From positions 1 through 14,988 of the forward strand of contig DSDS01000119.1 of assembly GCA_011048585.1 (NCBI GenBank): a stretch of 14,988 bases of DNA, given 5' to 3'. The stretch comes from Desulfurivibrio alkaliphilus. Lineage in GTDB: Bacteria > Desulfobacterota > Desulfobulbia > Desulfobulbales > Desulfurivibrionaceae. Under the pieces are notes generated by a model. That model was not told the origin of the DNA, did not search any database, and saw only the letters and a program-made list of their open reading frames with translations. Of the stretch, positions 1 through 7,884 are shown piece by piece. Position 1 is the stretch's first letter; each line of letters starts with the position of its first letter. The translations under genes and the position numbers were made by a program.

Positions 1-90
1 GATCAGCCAGGCTTACGTACACGGGGTACGCGGCGCTTGGCCGCTTGCCCGAACCTGCGGCACTGCTGAACGATTACAGCCCGTTAAATC
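1..90. repeat. Partial copy of a long palindromic intergenic repeat
   Basis: These 90 bases match the last 90 bases of the window (14899-14988) in the same orientation with one difference (G at 68, T at 14966). The element is an imperfect palindrome whose tip is CGTAC-ACGGG-GTACG (16-30) and whose right arm ends at 77. The left 31 bases of the palindrome, seen in full in the other copy, are cut off by the window edge. The match continues for 13 bases beyond the arm (78-90), so the repeated unit is longer than the palindrome. It lies downstream of the qmoC terminator in non-coding DNA. I do not recognise a named family. Confidence 0.85.
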
Positions 91-133
91 GACAAGTTGT
101 TGACCATGGTGAACGGATACAAATTGTGCAACG

Positions 134-172
134 AAAAAAACACCCGCCGGGAGTCCTCGAACTCCCAGCGGG
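134..172 (-). terminator. Rho-independent terminator after qmoC
   Basis: Read on the minus strand, an 11-pair stem (GCGGG at 168-172 with CCCGC at 143-147, and ACTCCC at 161-166 with GGGAGT at 149-154, one mismatch between them) closes a 6-base loop. It is followed after two bases by seven consecutive T residues (140-134). It starts 20 bases after the qmoC stop codon and would end the qmoABC transcript. Confidence 0.9.
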
Positions 173-191
173 CATAAATCAACAGCTGGCT

Positions 192-1388
192 TTACTTTTC
201 GAGCTTACCGGCAAAACCGCTTTCACGGTAGCGCTCGAAGGCCATGGCGAAGGTACGATAGACCATGTGCGCCATTTTGGTGTAAGGGGTGTACAGGAAG
301 AGCATAAACACCGACACCAGGTGGAGGAAGTAGAAGAGATAGGCCATGGAGGCAACATCGACCAAACGGAAAGACTGGGCGGCCATGCCGGTGACCCCGA
401 CAGCCATAATCACCCCGATCAAATACCAGTCGTAAAAAGTGGGGGCAGCCTTGCTCTCCTGCTCCATCCGGGAACGGTTCACCCAAAGGATGGCCACCCC
501 GACGATCAGGGCAATGCCGGCCACGTTGGCCATGATCTTGAAGGGATCGCTCATGGCCAGGGGAACGTGCAGCCCATCGACAAACAAGCCTACCACATCC
601 TTGCGGATCATGGAGTAGACGGTCACGACAAACAGGGCAATGAAGGCAAAGAGCAACGGTAGATGACCATTAACCCGATTTTTATTGGTCCCGCACTCCT
701 TGAAGCGCTTGTGGGCCAGGATCTCCTTGATCGACGGCACCAGAAATTGGCTAACAAACTGGATCACCGAGGGCCGGAAATTGCTGGATGCCGGAATCTG
801 GGCCGCCATCCCCTTCCACATGTTCGACACCCCTCGATAAAAGGCATAGAGAGCGAAAAGAAAGGTCGGCACAAAGATCAGGTCGATCAGGATCACGTTC
901 TGGGACAAGCCGAAGTAATAGTTCTCGCCAAAGAAGTAGCCTAAATTGATATCCCCTTCCGGCAGCTTCATGCCACCGGAAAGCCACCAAACCAGCCCGA
1001 TGATCAGAGTGGGGATCAAAATCATAATGGGCAGATTCTTGCCGTCGCTGCAGAGCTTGGCCAAACCTTGGGGAAAACCGTAATGGGTGTAGGCGTAAGC
1101 CCGGATCGCCCCCAGCACATCCCCCGGTTTGGCGCCCCGGGGACAGTAGGCGGTACAATCGCCACACTGGTGACAAAGCATCACGTCGGGATCCGCCACC
1201 AGCTTGTCCTTCAAACCCCACTGCGCCCAGATCATCTCCTTGCGCGGGAAGGGCTTGCCATCGGCGGAAAGCGGACAGACCACCGAGCAGGTGGCACACT
1301 GATAACACTTCTTCAGAGTGTCTCCACCCGCGCTCTTCAGATACTTGATAAACTCAAGATCGGGTTGAACCTTCATTCCTTCAGACAT
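192..1388 (-). CDS. qmoC: Quinone-interacting membrane-bound oxidoreductase subunit QmoC
   Basis: QmoC is the membrane anchor of the Qmo complex. It exchanges electrons with menaquinone and passes them by haem b and iron-sulfur clusters to QmoA/QmoB and then to APS reductase. The 398-residue protein has an HdrC-like cytoplasmic N-terminus with two 4Fe-4S motifs (Cys28/31/34/38 and Cys72/75/78/82, each followed by Pro). A hydrophobic HdrE-like part with about six membrane spans follows from about residue 119, with several His residues that could bind haem. The cluster-plus-membrane fusion is diagnostic of QmoC. The ATG at 1388 follows a GGGAGGGAG ribosome binding site and lies 23 bases after the qmoB stop. 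A strong terminator follows the gene, so it is the last of the operon. Length and motifs look intact. Confidence 0.95.
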   Translation of the reverse strand: MSEGMKVQPDLEFIKYLKSAGGDTLKKCYQCATCSVVCPLSADGKPFPRKEMIWAQWGLKDKLVADPDVMLCHQCGDCTAYCPRGAKPGDVLGAIRAYAYTHYGFPQGLAKLCSDGKNLPIMILIPTLIIGLVWWLSGGMKLPEGDINLGYFFGENYYFGLSQNVILIDLIFVPTFLFALYAFYRGVSNMWKGMAAQIPASSNFRPSVIQFVSQFLVPSIKEILAHKRFKECGTNKNRVNGHLPLLFAFIALFVVTVYSMIRKDVVGLFVDGLHVPLAMSDPFKIMANVAGIALIVGVAILWVNRSRMEQESKAAPTFYDWYLIGVIMAVGVTGMAAQSFRLVDVASMAYLFYFLHLVSVFMLFLYTPYTKMAHMVYRTFAMAFERYRESGFAGKLEK

Positions 1389-1411
1389 TTGCAGTCTCCC
1401 TCCCGTTAGCT

Positions 1412-3670
1412 TTAGAAACCCTTGAAGGGGTTCGGGCCCAGTTCCTTGATCTCCTCAATGAACTCGTTGATCACCTCGGAAACCGTGTCGTAATCGGTAA
1501 TCGCCACCTGGCGCACCCCGCAACGCTCCGGCTCCAGGCCCAGCGAGCCCAAGGTCTCACCAATGTTGGCCATCCGCTTGTCGGCAATTTCGCTGCCCTT
1601 GACAAAGTGGCACTGGTAGTCGTCGCCAAACTTACAACCCAAGAGCAGAGCTCCATCCATCCCCGAAGAGAGGGCGTCCTTGATCCAGACCATATTCACC
1701 GAGCCCAGACAACGGACGGGAATCACCCGCACCAGGTTGTTGAGGCTGATCCGGCGCATGGCGGCCATGTCCAGGGCGGGATAGGCGTCGTTTTCGCAAA
1801 CGAAGGCGACGATCCGCAGCTTGTCCTCGTCATCATCGGGAACTTCCACCGCCTTAACCATGGAACCGATCATGTCGATGCTGTAGTTCTTGAAGCCGAT
1901 GATCCGCTCGGGACAAGCGCCCATGCAGGTACCGCAACGGCGGCAGCGGGTCGGGTTGGGCAGCGGTGTTCCCTTGGCATCGTCGTCCAGGGCGCCAAAG
2001 GGGCACTCCTCGGTACAGCGCTTGCACTGGGTACAGCGCTGGAAATAGAACTCGGGATAGGAACCGTCGCCGGAGCGGGGATGGACTGACACCCCGTGAT
2101 CGGCGCTCTCGATGCACTGAATCGCCTTCAGGGCCGCGCCGCAGGCATCGTCGATGGTTTCCACCATATCGGTGGCCTTCCGCACCCCGCCGCAGGCATA
2201 GACTCCGGTTCTCCGGGTCTCATAAGGGAAGCAGATGAAGTTGGAATCGGCGTAACCGTCAAAGAGCTCCAGATCGAGGAAAGCCGGCCCCTGGCGATAG
2301 GAGAGGTTGACGGTGGGGGCAAGGGCGGTGGTGGGCTTCATCCCGGCACCCAGAACCACCATGTCCACTTCCAGATTGAGATCCTCCTGGAGCAGAGTGT
2401 CCTTGGTCTTGACCACCAGGCCGCTGCCGGACTCTTCGACACCGGTGACCGTGGCCTTGGTCAGGAAGATGCCGTCATTGTTCTGAGCTCCCTTGTAGAA
2501 GAGCTCCATGTTGCCCGGAGTCCGCATATGCTGGTAGAGCACGTAGGCCTTGCCGTCGGGATTGTCCTCCCGGACATAACTGGCCTGCTTGAGGGCCACC
2601 ATGCTGGTCACCGAGTTGGCATAGGGGAAGTCCTTGTCGTGTTCCTCGCCGCCGGGGCTCTGAATAAAGGCAACGTTGGCCGGCACCTTGCCCTCTTTGG
2701 CCAGCTCCTCAAACTCGGCGTTGGTAACCACGTTTTTCAGCTTGCCATGGCCCAGGTGCTCAAATTCGGAGACATCGGCCGGAACCCAGCCGGTGGCCAG
2801 GACCACGGCCCCGACGATTTCGGCAGCGGGGTTGGCTTCGGTATATTTTTTATATCCGGCGTTGGGGTCTTCCATCTCCCCCTTGTCGATCTTATCCTGC
2901 ATATCGACGGTAACCCGGCTGGGAGCATCCCACTCGCTGCGGGTTCCGGCTTCCTTGAAAGTGATCTGGAAAGCACCGGGAGCACCGGCGATTCGAGCCA
3001 CTTCGGTACTGGTTTTAACGGTGATCCTGGAGTCGGTTTGCACCGCGCTGACCAGCTCCTGGATGGAGGATTCCTCCAGGGCGTTCCAGGGAGCCTTGGT
3101 GGGCAGTTGTTTGCGCCAACCCAAAGCCTTGCCGCCCAGCTTGTCGGTTTTTTCCACCAGCAGCACCTCATGGCCGGCCTTGGCCGCCTCACGAGCCGCG
3201 GTGAGCCCCGCGATACCACCACCCATCACCAAAATCCGGCGATTGGTGGTTTCCTGCTTGTAGGGCACCGGCAGGTCGATCTTCATGGCCTGGGCGCAGG
3301 CGATCCGCACATAGTCCTGGGCCAGTTCGTTGGTGAACTCGTCGACCACCTCCTGGCTACGATCATCGCTGGGCTTTTCCGCCGACCAGACCACGCCTTC
3401 CCGCAGGTTGGCCCGCACGGTAATGCTCTCCGGTCCGAAATTGAACTCCTCTTTCCAGACCCGGGGAGAGCAGGCACAGATGACGGGGACGTTAACCCCC
3501 TCGTTGGCCATATCGTCCTTGATCATCTGACGACCGGCCTCACCACAAAAAGCTTCGTGGGTTTTGGCGGTCATCCCGTTTTCCTGGGCGATGGCGCTCA
3601 GCCCATCGACATCCAGGGCCTCGCCGATACCGCAACCGGTACAAATATATACTCCGTACTTCTTATCCAT
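1412..3670 (-). CDS. qmoB: Quinone-interacting membrane-bound oxidoreductase subunit QmoB
   Basis: QmoB is a soluble flavin and iron-sulfur subunit of the Qmo complex, related to heterodisulfide reductase HdrA fused to a hydrogenase MvhD/FlpD-like domain. The 752-residue protein starts with a Cys-containing segment (Cys10, Cys13, Cys42, Cys65, Cys67). It then shows a Rossmann FAD motif GGGIAGL at about 150-156, two ferredoxin-type 4Fe-4S motifs (Cys546/549/552/556 and Cys576/579/582/586), and a C-terminal MvhD-like domain from about 618 with Cys625, Cys654, Cys679 and Cys687. The start at 3670 has a strong GAGGAGGT site lying inside the end of qmoA, and only 6 bases separate the two genes, so translation is probably coupled. 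The gene looks complete. The flavin domain resembles that of QmoA, but the C-terminal MvhD region separates the two subunits. Confidence 0.95.
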   Translation of the reverse strand: MDKKYGVYICTGCGIGEALDVDGLSAIAQENGMTAKTHEAFCGEAGRQMIKDDMANEGVNVPVICACSPRVWKEEFNFGPESITVRANLREGVVWSAEKPSDDRSQEVVDEFTNELAQDYVRIACAQAMKIDLPVPYKQETTNRRILVMGGGIAGLTAAREAAKAGHEVLLVEKTDKLGGKALGWRKQLPTKAPWNALEESSIQELVSAVQTDSRITVKTSTEVARIAGAPGAFQITFKEAGTRSEWDAPSRVTVDMQDKIDKGEMEDPNAGYKKYTEANPAAEIVGAVVLATGWVPADVSEFEHLGHGKLKNVVTNAEFEELAKEGKVPANVAFIQSPGGEEHDKDFPYANSVTSMVALKQASYVREDNPDGKAYVLYQHMRTPGNMELFYKGAQNNDGIFLTKATVTGVEESGSGLVVKTKDTLLQEDLNLEVDMVVLGAGMKPTTALAPTVNLSYRQGPAFLDLELFDGYADSNFICFPYETRRTGVYACGGVRKATDMVETIDDACGAALKAIQCIESADHGVSVHPRSGDGSYPEFYFQRCTQCKRCTEECPFGALDDDAKGTPLPNPTRCRRCGTCMGACPERIIGFKNYSIDMIGSMVKAVEVPDDDEDKLRIVAFVCENDAYPALDMAAMRRISLNNLVRVIPVRCLGSVNMVWIKDALSSGMDGALLLGCKFGDDYQCHFVKGSEIADKRMANIGETLGSLGLEPERCGVRQVAITDYDTVSEVINEFIEEIKELGPNPFKGF

Positions 3671-3676
3671 ATTTTG

Positions 3677-4933
3677 TTACCTCCTCGACGCTTGAATCGC
3701 TTTCATTGCCGCCGCCGTTGCGCTCTGGGCGCAGGTCACAACGTCGGACGCCTTCTTGGCGCAACCCGCGGAAATCATTCCTTCATCCTGAGACAGGACG
3801 AAGCCGTTGGCATCCGTGTCCACTCCAAGCGCCTTGGCCTGGTCGAGAGCCGGTTGCATGCCGGTGGCCAAAATTGCCAGATCAACCTTGGTTTTGACCT
3901 TGTCACCGCTCACGGCATTTTCCGCCACCAGGGTAACCGATCCATCGCTTTCAGCAATGATGTCGGCAACCTTGCCCTTGATCCAGGTAATTTTCTCATC
4001 GGCCATCAGTTTCTCTCGGAACTTTTCATATTTACCGGGGGTGCGCAGGTCGATGTAAAAAACGGTGATCGGGGCTTCCGGGTACTGAGCCCGGATATAG
4101 TTGATCTGCTTCATGGAGGCCATGCAGCAGATATAGGAGCAGTATTCCAGATGATTTTCATCACGGGAGCCGGCACACTGAACAAAGGCGAAGCTGGCCG
4201 GCTCGGCGTTGTCGCCGGGGCGTAGGATCTTGCCGCCGGTGGGTCCGCTGCTGGAGGCCAGGCGCTCCATCATCATGTTGGTAATGATCGCCGGGCTGGA
4301 GCCGAACTTGAGATTTTCCATCTTGGTGGGGTCATAGGGATTCCAGCCGGTGGCCCAAACAATACTGCTCACCTCGACGGTCATCTCCCGCTCCTGCATG
4401 TTTAGGTCAATCGCGTCATATTTGCAAGCGGCAAGAATGGCATCCAGGCTGGACTGGCTACACGCGGCCTTGTCCAGCACGTAACGGGCCGGAAAAGCGT
4501 GGTCATGCACCTTGCGCACGGCCTTGACCTTATCCATCCCGAAGTTGAAGGGATTGTCAATCTCATCCTGACAGGCATCGGAGCAAGCTCCGCAGCAGGT
4601 ACAGTTGCTGTTGATATAGCGGGGACGGCTGAGCAGGGTAACCTTATAGTTGCCGGGACCACCGCTGACACTCTTGACCTCGGTCATGGTGTGGACCCGG
4701 ATCTTGCGGTTATTTTTCAGCCGCTGATAGTTGATCTCCAAGCCGCAGGAAGGCGGACAAAGCTTGGGAAAATACTGGTTGAGCTGGGCAACGCGACCGC
4801 CCAGGTAGGGGTTCTTCTCCACCAGAAAGACCTCCTGGCCGACTTCGGCTGCCTCGAGAGCGGTCGTTAGCCCGCTTATGCCGCCACCTACGACCAATAC
4901 AGCACCTGCGGGTGCGCTGCGTTCATCTGTCAT
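3677..4933 (-). CDS. qmoA: Quinone-interacting membrane-bound oxidoreductase subunit QmoA
   Basis: QmoA is the second HdrA-like flavoprotein of the Qmo complex, a cytoplasmic subunit believed to face APS reductase. The protein has 418 residues from the chosen start. It shows an N-terminal FAD motif GGGISGL (16-22), a Cys59/Cys63 pair in the Pro-rich segment typical of HdrA-like proteins, and a Cys cluster at 111, 113, 114, 117 and 121 that would bind 4Fe-4S. A second nucleotide-binding region is at the C-terminus (ATGMQPALD). I chose the ATG at 4933 because GGAGG lies just upstream and the FAD motif then sits at the usual distance from the N-terminus. The reading frame stays open 28 codons further up to 5017, but that extension is hydrophobic, has no good ribosome site and is probably not translated. 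Confidence 0.94.
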   Translation of the reverse strand: MTDERSAPAGAVLVVGGGISGLTTALEAAEVGQEVFLVEKNPYLGGRVAQLNQYFPKLCPPSCGLEINYQRLKNNRKIRVHTMTEVKSVSGGPGNYKVTLLSRPRYINSNCTCCGACSDACQDEIDNPFNFGMDKVKAVRKVHDHAFPARYVLDKAACSQSSLDAILAACKYDAIDLNMQEREMTVEVSSIVWATGWNPYDPTKMENLKFGSSPAIITNMMMERLASSSGPTGGKILRPGDNAEPASFAFVQCAGSRDENHLEYCSYICCMASMKQINYIRAQYPEAPITVFYIDLRTPGKYEKFREKLMADEKITWIKGKVADIIAESDGSVTLVAENAVSGDKVKTKVDLAILATGMQPALDQAKALGVDTDANGFVLSQDEGMISAGCAKKASDVVTCAQSATAAAMKAIQASRR

Positions 4934-5115
4934 GCCTTTCCTCCATTCATTAAGGTAAAATAGGACACACCAGCTAAAAATCATCACCACGGCCCACGGG
5001 GACCACGGTGGGTTCATGCCTTGTCACATTTGACTCAAGCCGGGATTCGAGTCTCGCAAACCACCGCTTCAATCAAACAAAACCAGTCATCCTTACGCAA
5101 AACGGGGAAATACCC

Positions 5116-5145
5116 CATATAAGCAAAGCAAACAAGAACAATCAA
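5116..5145 (-). promoter_or_regulatory. Candidate promoter for qmoABC
   Basis: On the minus strand TTGATT (5145-5140, four of six consensus bases) is followed after 17-18 bases by a TTATATG sequence (5122-5116) preceded by TGC. It lies just downstream of the aprA terminator, where a separate qmo promoter would be expected. The match is weak, and readthrough from aprBA could serve instead. Confidence 0.3.
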
Positions 5146-5157
5146 ACGGATCCATAG

Positions 5158-5197
5158 AAAAAATCTCCAGGCGTCGAAAAATGACGCCTGGAGATTT
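5158..5197 (-). terminator. Rho-independent terminator between aprA and qmoA
   Basis: The arms 5161-5175 and 5183-5197 form a perfect 15-pair inverted repeat around a 7-base loop. On the minus strand the stem ends in a run of six T residues (5163-5158). It begins 45 bases after the aprA stop codon. Such a stem should end most aprBA transcripts and reduce flow into qmoABC. Confidence 0.9.
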
Positions 5198-5242
5198 CAG
5201 TTCAACGTTCAACCTTCATCGGTTAAACCTTGCCAAGGCGGA

Positions 5243-7258
5243 TTAAACCCAGGGCTCGGTCTCTACGATGTTGATGCAGTTGACCTTTTCACACTTCCAC
5301 TCCTCGGTCTTGGGGTCGAAGGTGGAGTTAACGAAGGCCTTCCAGTTTTCCTCGTCAACGGTCGGGTAGTCGGAACGATAGTAGAAGCCCGGGTAGCGGG
5401 ACTCTTTCCGGAACTCGATGTGACGGATATGGGTCTCCACGCACCAGATCCGGTGGTAGTTTTCCCAGGCCCGCATCAACTCGTGCAGGTCACCGGCAGC
5501 CATCAGCTCGGCGTCTTCGCGCAGCATTTTCAGCAGATCCAGGCAGATGTTGAGCAGCTTGCCGGAGGTCATGTAGTAGGTGGCCACACCACCGCCGTAC
5601 TCGTCGGTGGCCTTCATCAGGCGCATCATCAGACCGGCGGGCTTGCAGTAGTTGGGGTTGACGTCGGCAGCGGTGCTCTTGCCAACATGCTCGAGGTAGC
5701 GCCTAACCGGGGCGTAAACTTCATCGGCATACTCCTGGGCGCTCTTGGGCAACTCGGGCTTGAAGTCAGCATTATCACGGCAGAACTTAACCATCTGCTT
5801 GGCCACAATCCGACCTTCGGCGTGGGAGCCGGAGGAGAACTTGTGACCGGAAGCACCAACGCCGTCACCGGCGGTGAAGAGACCGTCAACGGTGGTCATC
5901 CGGTTGTAGCCCCACTTGTACTGGTGGCTACGGGGACCGTCAACGGTGGGTACCCAGTCCTCGTTGGGACCGGAGGTCCAGATGCCGCAGCATCCGGAGT
6001 GGCTGCCCAGCATGTAGGGTTCGGTGGGCATGATCTCGGAACCGACCTTCTCGGGCTCGATGTTCATACCGGCCCAGAGACCAGCCTGACCAACGGACAT
6101 ATCGAGGAAGTCTTCCCAGGCCTCGCTCTCGAGGTGCTTCCAGAACTTCATTACGCTCTTCTCGTCCATGCCGCCGGCGCGACGCTCGTCCAGGAAGGCG
6201 TTCAGCGCCACGTCGGTGGCCATGTAGATCGGGCCGCGGCCGGCCTTCAGCTCGTTGAGCATCAGGTGGTTACGCAGACAGGTCGGGGTAACGGGGGAGG
6301 CGCCGTAGGGCATGAACTTGGAGAGCTCTTCCTTAACCGAATCGGAGTTGGCGTAGAACTCGCCCAGGCCGTTCTGCACTTTGGCCTTGAAGAGCAGGAA
6401 CCAGGCGCCTACCGGGCCGTAGCCGTCCTTGAAACGGGCAGGCGTGAAGCGGTTTTCCATCATGGTCAGGGTGGCGCCGACCTGGGCACACATGGTGTAG
6501 GTGGAGCCGGCATTCCAGACGGGGTACCAGGCGCGACCCTTACCCTCACCGGTGGACCGGGGACGGAAGATGTTTACCGCGCCGCCACAGGCGCAGAGCG
6601 CGGTCTTGCAACGGAAAACGTGAACCTTGTTTTCACGGGTGGAGAAGCCAACCGCGCCGGCGATCTGGTTTTCCTTGTTCTTGTCCAGGATCAGCTTAAC
6701 GATGAAAACGCGCTCCAGGATGTTCTCTTCGCCGAGAGCGGTCTTGGCTGGCTCGGCAACGATACACTTGTAAGACTCACCGTTGATCATGATCTGCCAC
6801 TTGCCGGTCCGAACCGGGGTACCGCCTTCACGCAGGGAGGGGGCGGGCTTGGCGCCGTCCAGGTTCTCGCCCTTGTCGTCCTTCTTCCAGATGGGCAGAC
6901 CCCACTCCTCGAAGAGCTTAACGGACTCGTCAACGTGACGGCCCAGGTCATAGATCAGGTCTTCCCGAACCACGCCCATCAGGTCGTTGCGGACCATCTT
7001 GACGTAGTTTTCGATCTTGTTCTCGCCGATGTAGGTGTTGATGGCGGAGAGACCCTGAGCCACGGCGCCGGAACGCTCCATGGAGGCCTTGTCGACCAGC
7101 ATGATCTTGAGGTCGGCCGGGGCCCACTTCTTGATTTCAAAGGCGGCGCCGCATGCGGCCATGCCGCCGCCGATGATCAGAACGTCGACGTCATGCTCAA
7201 CAACTTCGGGATTGGCCACGGCGGGCAGTTCGCCAAGAGGCTTATTCGGTAACGCCAT
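5243..7258 (-). CDS. aprA: Adenylylsulfate reductase alpha subunit AprA
   Basis: AprA is the FAD-containing catalytic subunit of dissimilatory APS reductase, which converts APS to sulfite and AMP, or the reverse in sulfur oxidisers. The 671-residue cytoplasmic protein belongs to the fumarate reductase/succinate dehydrogenase flavoprotein superfamily. It has the dinucleotide motif GGGMAACGAAFE at 30-41 and a second FAD-contact segment RSGAVAQGLSAIN at 62-74. Two conserved segments, around Arg270 (ENRFTPARFKDGYGP) and His420 (GSHSGCCGIW), probably hold the Arg and His described at the substrate site of the Archaeoglobus enzyme; that assignment is by motif only. The ATG at 7258 follows AAGGAGAA. 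It lies 60 bases after aprB, as in known aprBA operons, and a terminator follows. Length is normal for the family. Confidence 0.97.
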   Translation of the reverse strand: MALPNKPLGELPAVANPEVVEHDVDVLIIGGGMAACGAAFEIKKWAPADLKIMLVDKASMERSGAVAQGLSAINTYIGENKIENYVKMVRNDLMGVVREDLIYDLGRHVDESVKLFEEWGLPIWKKDDKGENLDGAKPAPSLREGGTPVRTGKWQIMINGESYKCIVAEPAKTALGEENILERVFIVKLILDKNKENQIAGAVGFSTRENKVHVFRCKTALCACGGAVNIFRPRSTGEGKGRAWYPVWNAGSTYTMCAQVGATLTMMENRFTPARFKDGYGPVGAWFLLFKAKVQNGLGEFYANSDSVKEELSKFMPYGASPVTPTCLRNHLMLNELKAGRGPIYMATDVALNAFLDERRAGGMDEKSVMKFWKHLESEAWEDFLDMSVGQAGLWAGMNIEPEKVGSEIMPTEPYMLGSHSGCCGIWTSGPNEDWVPTVDGPRSHQYKWGYNRMTTVDGLFTAGDGVGASGHKFSSGSHAEGRIVAKQMVKFCRDNADFKPELPKSAQEYADEVYAPVRRYLEHVGKSTAADVNPNYCKPAGLMMRLMKATDEYGGGVATYYMTSGKLLNICLDLLKMLREDAELMAAGDLHELMRAWENYHRIWCVETHIRHIEFRKESRYPGFYYRSDYPTVDEENWKAFVNSTFDPKTEEWKCEKVNCINIVETEPWV

Positions 7259-7318
7259 AATTAAGTTCTCCTTAAGTATATGGTTTTGTTGATTATTAAT
7301 TCAGTCGTCGCCAACAAC

Positions 7319-7747
7319 TCACTTGGCCAGCATGGTCGGCTGCGGCAGATCTTTCTCCAGCAGCAGCTTCTCATCGTCCAGGTTATCGCCCTTGCCGTCG
7401 AGGTAGGCGTTGGCCGCGCCCTCAGCGGTGGTCCGGATCGGGAACTTGAAGCGCTTCATGTTGCCGTTACGGAATTTCACGGTCCACATGATCGAGTCGG
7501 AGCTCCGCATCGGATGCACCTGACCGCCCATGGGGACGAAGTCGTTGTAGCCGCGGACGAAAATTGCGCCCTGCGGACAGATCTTCACGCAAGAGTAGCA
7601 CTCCCAGCACGCATCGGGCTCCTGATTGTAAGCCTTCATCTCGTCCTTGTTCAAGACCATCAGGTCGTTGGGACAGATGTACATGCAGGCAGTTTTGTCA
7701 CCGCCCTTGCAACCATCACACTTTGAAGGATCTACATAGCTCGGCAT
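7319..7747 (-). CDS. aprB: Adenylylsulfate reductase beta subunit AprB
   Basis: AprB is the ferredoxin-like electron-transfer subunit that feeds electrons to the FAD of AprA. The 142-residue protein has two 4Fe-4S motifs, Cys10/13/21/25 and Cys47/50/53/57. The first has the longer spacing between its second and third Cys that is typical of AprB. Trp48 lies within the second motif, where the Archaeoglobus enzyme has a Trp linked to electron transfer between clusters. The C-terminal third (from about 105) has no Cys and matches the tail that wraps around AprA. The ATG at 7747 follows a strong AGGAGGT site. It is the first gene of aprBA, under the promoter at 7975-8003. Confidence 0.97.
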   Translation of the reverse strand: MPSYVDPSKCDGCKGGDKTACMYICPNDLMVLNKDEMKAYNQEPDACWECYSCVKICPQGAIFVRGYNDFVPMGGQVHPMRSSDSIMWTVKFRNGNMKRFKFPIRTTAEGAANAYLDGKGDNLDDEKLLLEKDLPQPTMLAK

Positions 7748-7784
7748 TCACGAACCTCCTCAAAAATTGAGTTTGAATTTTGTC

Positions 7785-7812
7785 GATTCGGACTTCCGGC
7801 GGAAACCGAATC
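7785..7812 (-). promoter_or_regulatory. Stable hairpin in the aprB leader
   Basis: A 7-pair outer stem (GATTCGG 7785-7791 with CCGAATC 7806-7812) encloses an inner TTCC/GGAA stem with a 3-base loop. It ends 37 bases before the aprB start codon and leaves the ribosome site free. No T run follows it on the minus strand, so it is not a terminator. A role in protecting the 5' end of an abundant mRNA is plausible but inferred. Confidence 0.65.
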
Positions 7813-7859
7813 CACGGTACCTTATCCAGACAGCTTGCTACTGTTTTAAACACCAGGTT

Positions 7860-7884
7860 AAAAAATCCGCCGACTGGGCAGCGG
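7860..7884 (-). terminator. Terminator-like hairpin inside the aprB leader (possible attenuator)
   Basis: On the minus strand CCGCTG (7884-7879) can pair with CGGCGG (7872-7867) around the loop CCCAGT, giving five Watson-Crick pairs and one G-U. It is followed by A and six T residues (7865-7860). It lies about 100 bases after the predicted aprB start point and 113 bases before the start codon. Upstream leader segments containing CCGC, at about 7893-7912, could compete for the 3' arm. No minus-strand gene lies upstream that it could terminate. Confidence 0.45.

Larger units (their letters stand above)
4934..5242. other. aprA-qmoA spacer
   Basis: This 309-base spacer separates aprA from qmoA on the minus strand. 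It holds a terminator (5158-5197) behind aprA and a weak promoter candidate (5116-5145). A small GGGG-AAATA-CCCC hairpin lies at 5104-5116, and the qmoA ribosome binding site is just before 4933. Several short CCACGG repeats occur around 4988-5010. No convincing gene lies here; the only open frame is the doubtful upstream extension of qmoA. Confidence 0.7.

Noticed and set aside
99..114. Near-palindrome GTTGACCATGGTGAAC as a possible operator
   Set aside because: It is short, has a mismatch pair, lies downstream of the qmoC terminator and has no visible promoter beside it. Chance is sufficient explanation.
2096..4225. 709-codon open frame on the plus strand opposite qmoB and qmoA
   Set aside because: It crosses the qmoA-qmoB boundary, is rich in Gly, His, Leu and Asp with no recognisable domain, and is the expected shadow of G/C-rich third codon positions.
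4934..5017. N-terminal extension of QmoA with a hydrophobic segment
   Set aside because: The internal ATG at 4933 has a GGAGG site and places the FAD motif near the N-terminus as in the family. The extension runs through that ribosome site.
5420..7252. 610-codon open frame on the plus strand opposite aprA
   Set aside because: It is fully antisense to a clear aprA, is low in complexity (Gly, Val, His, Leu) and has no domain or ribosome-site support.
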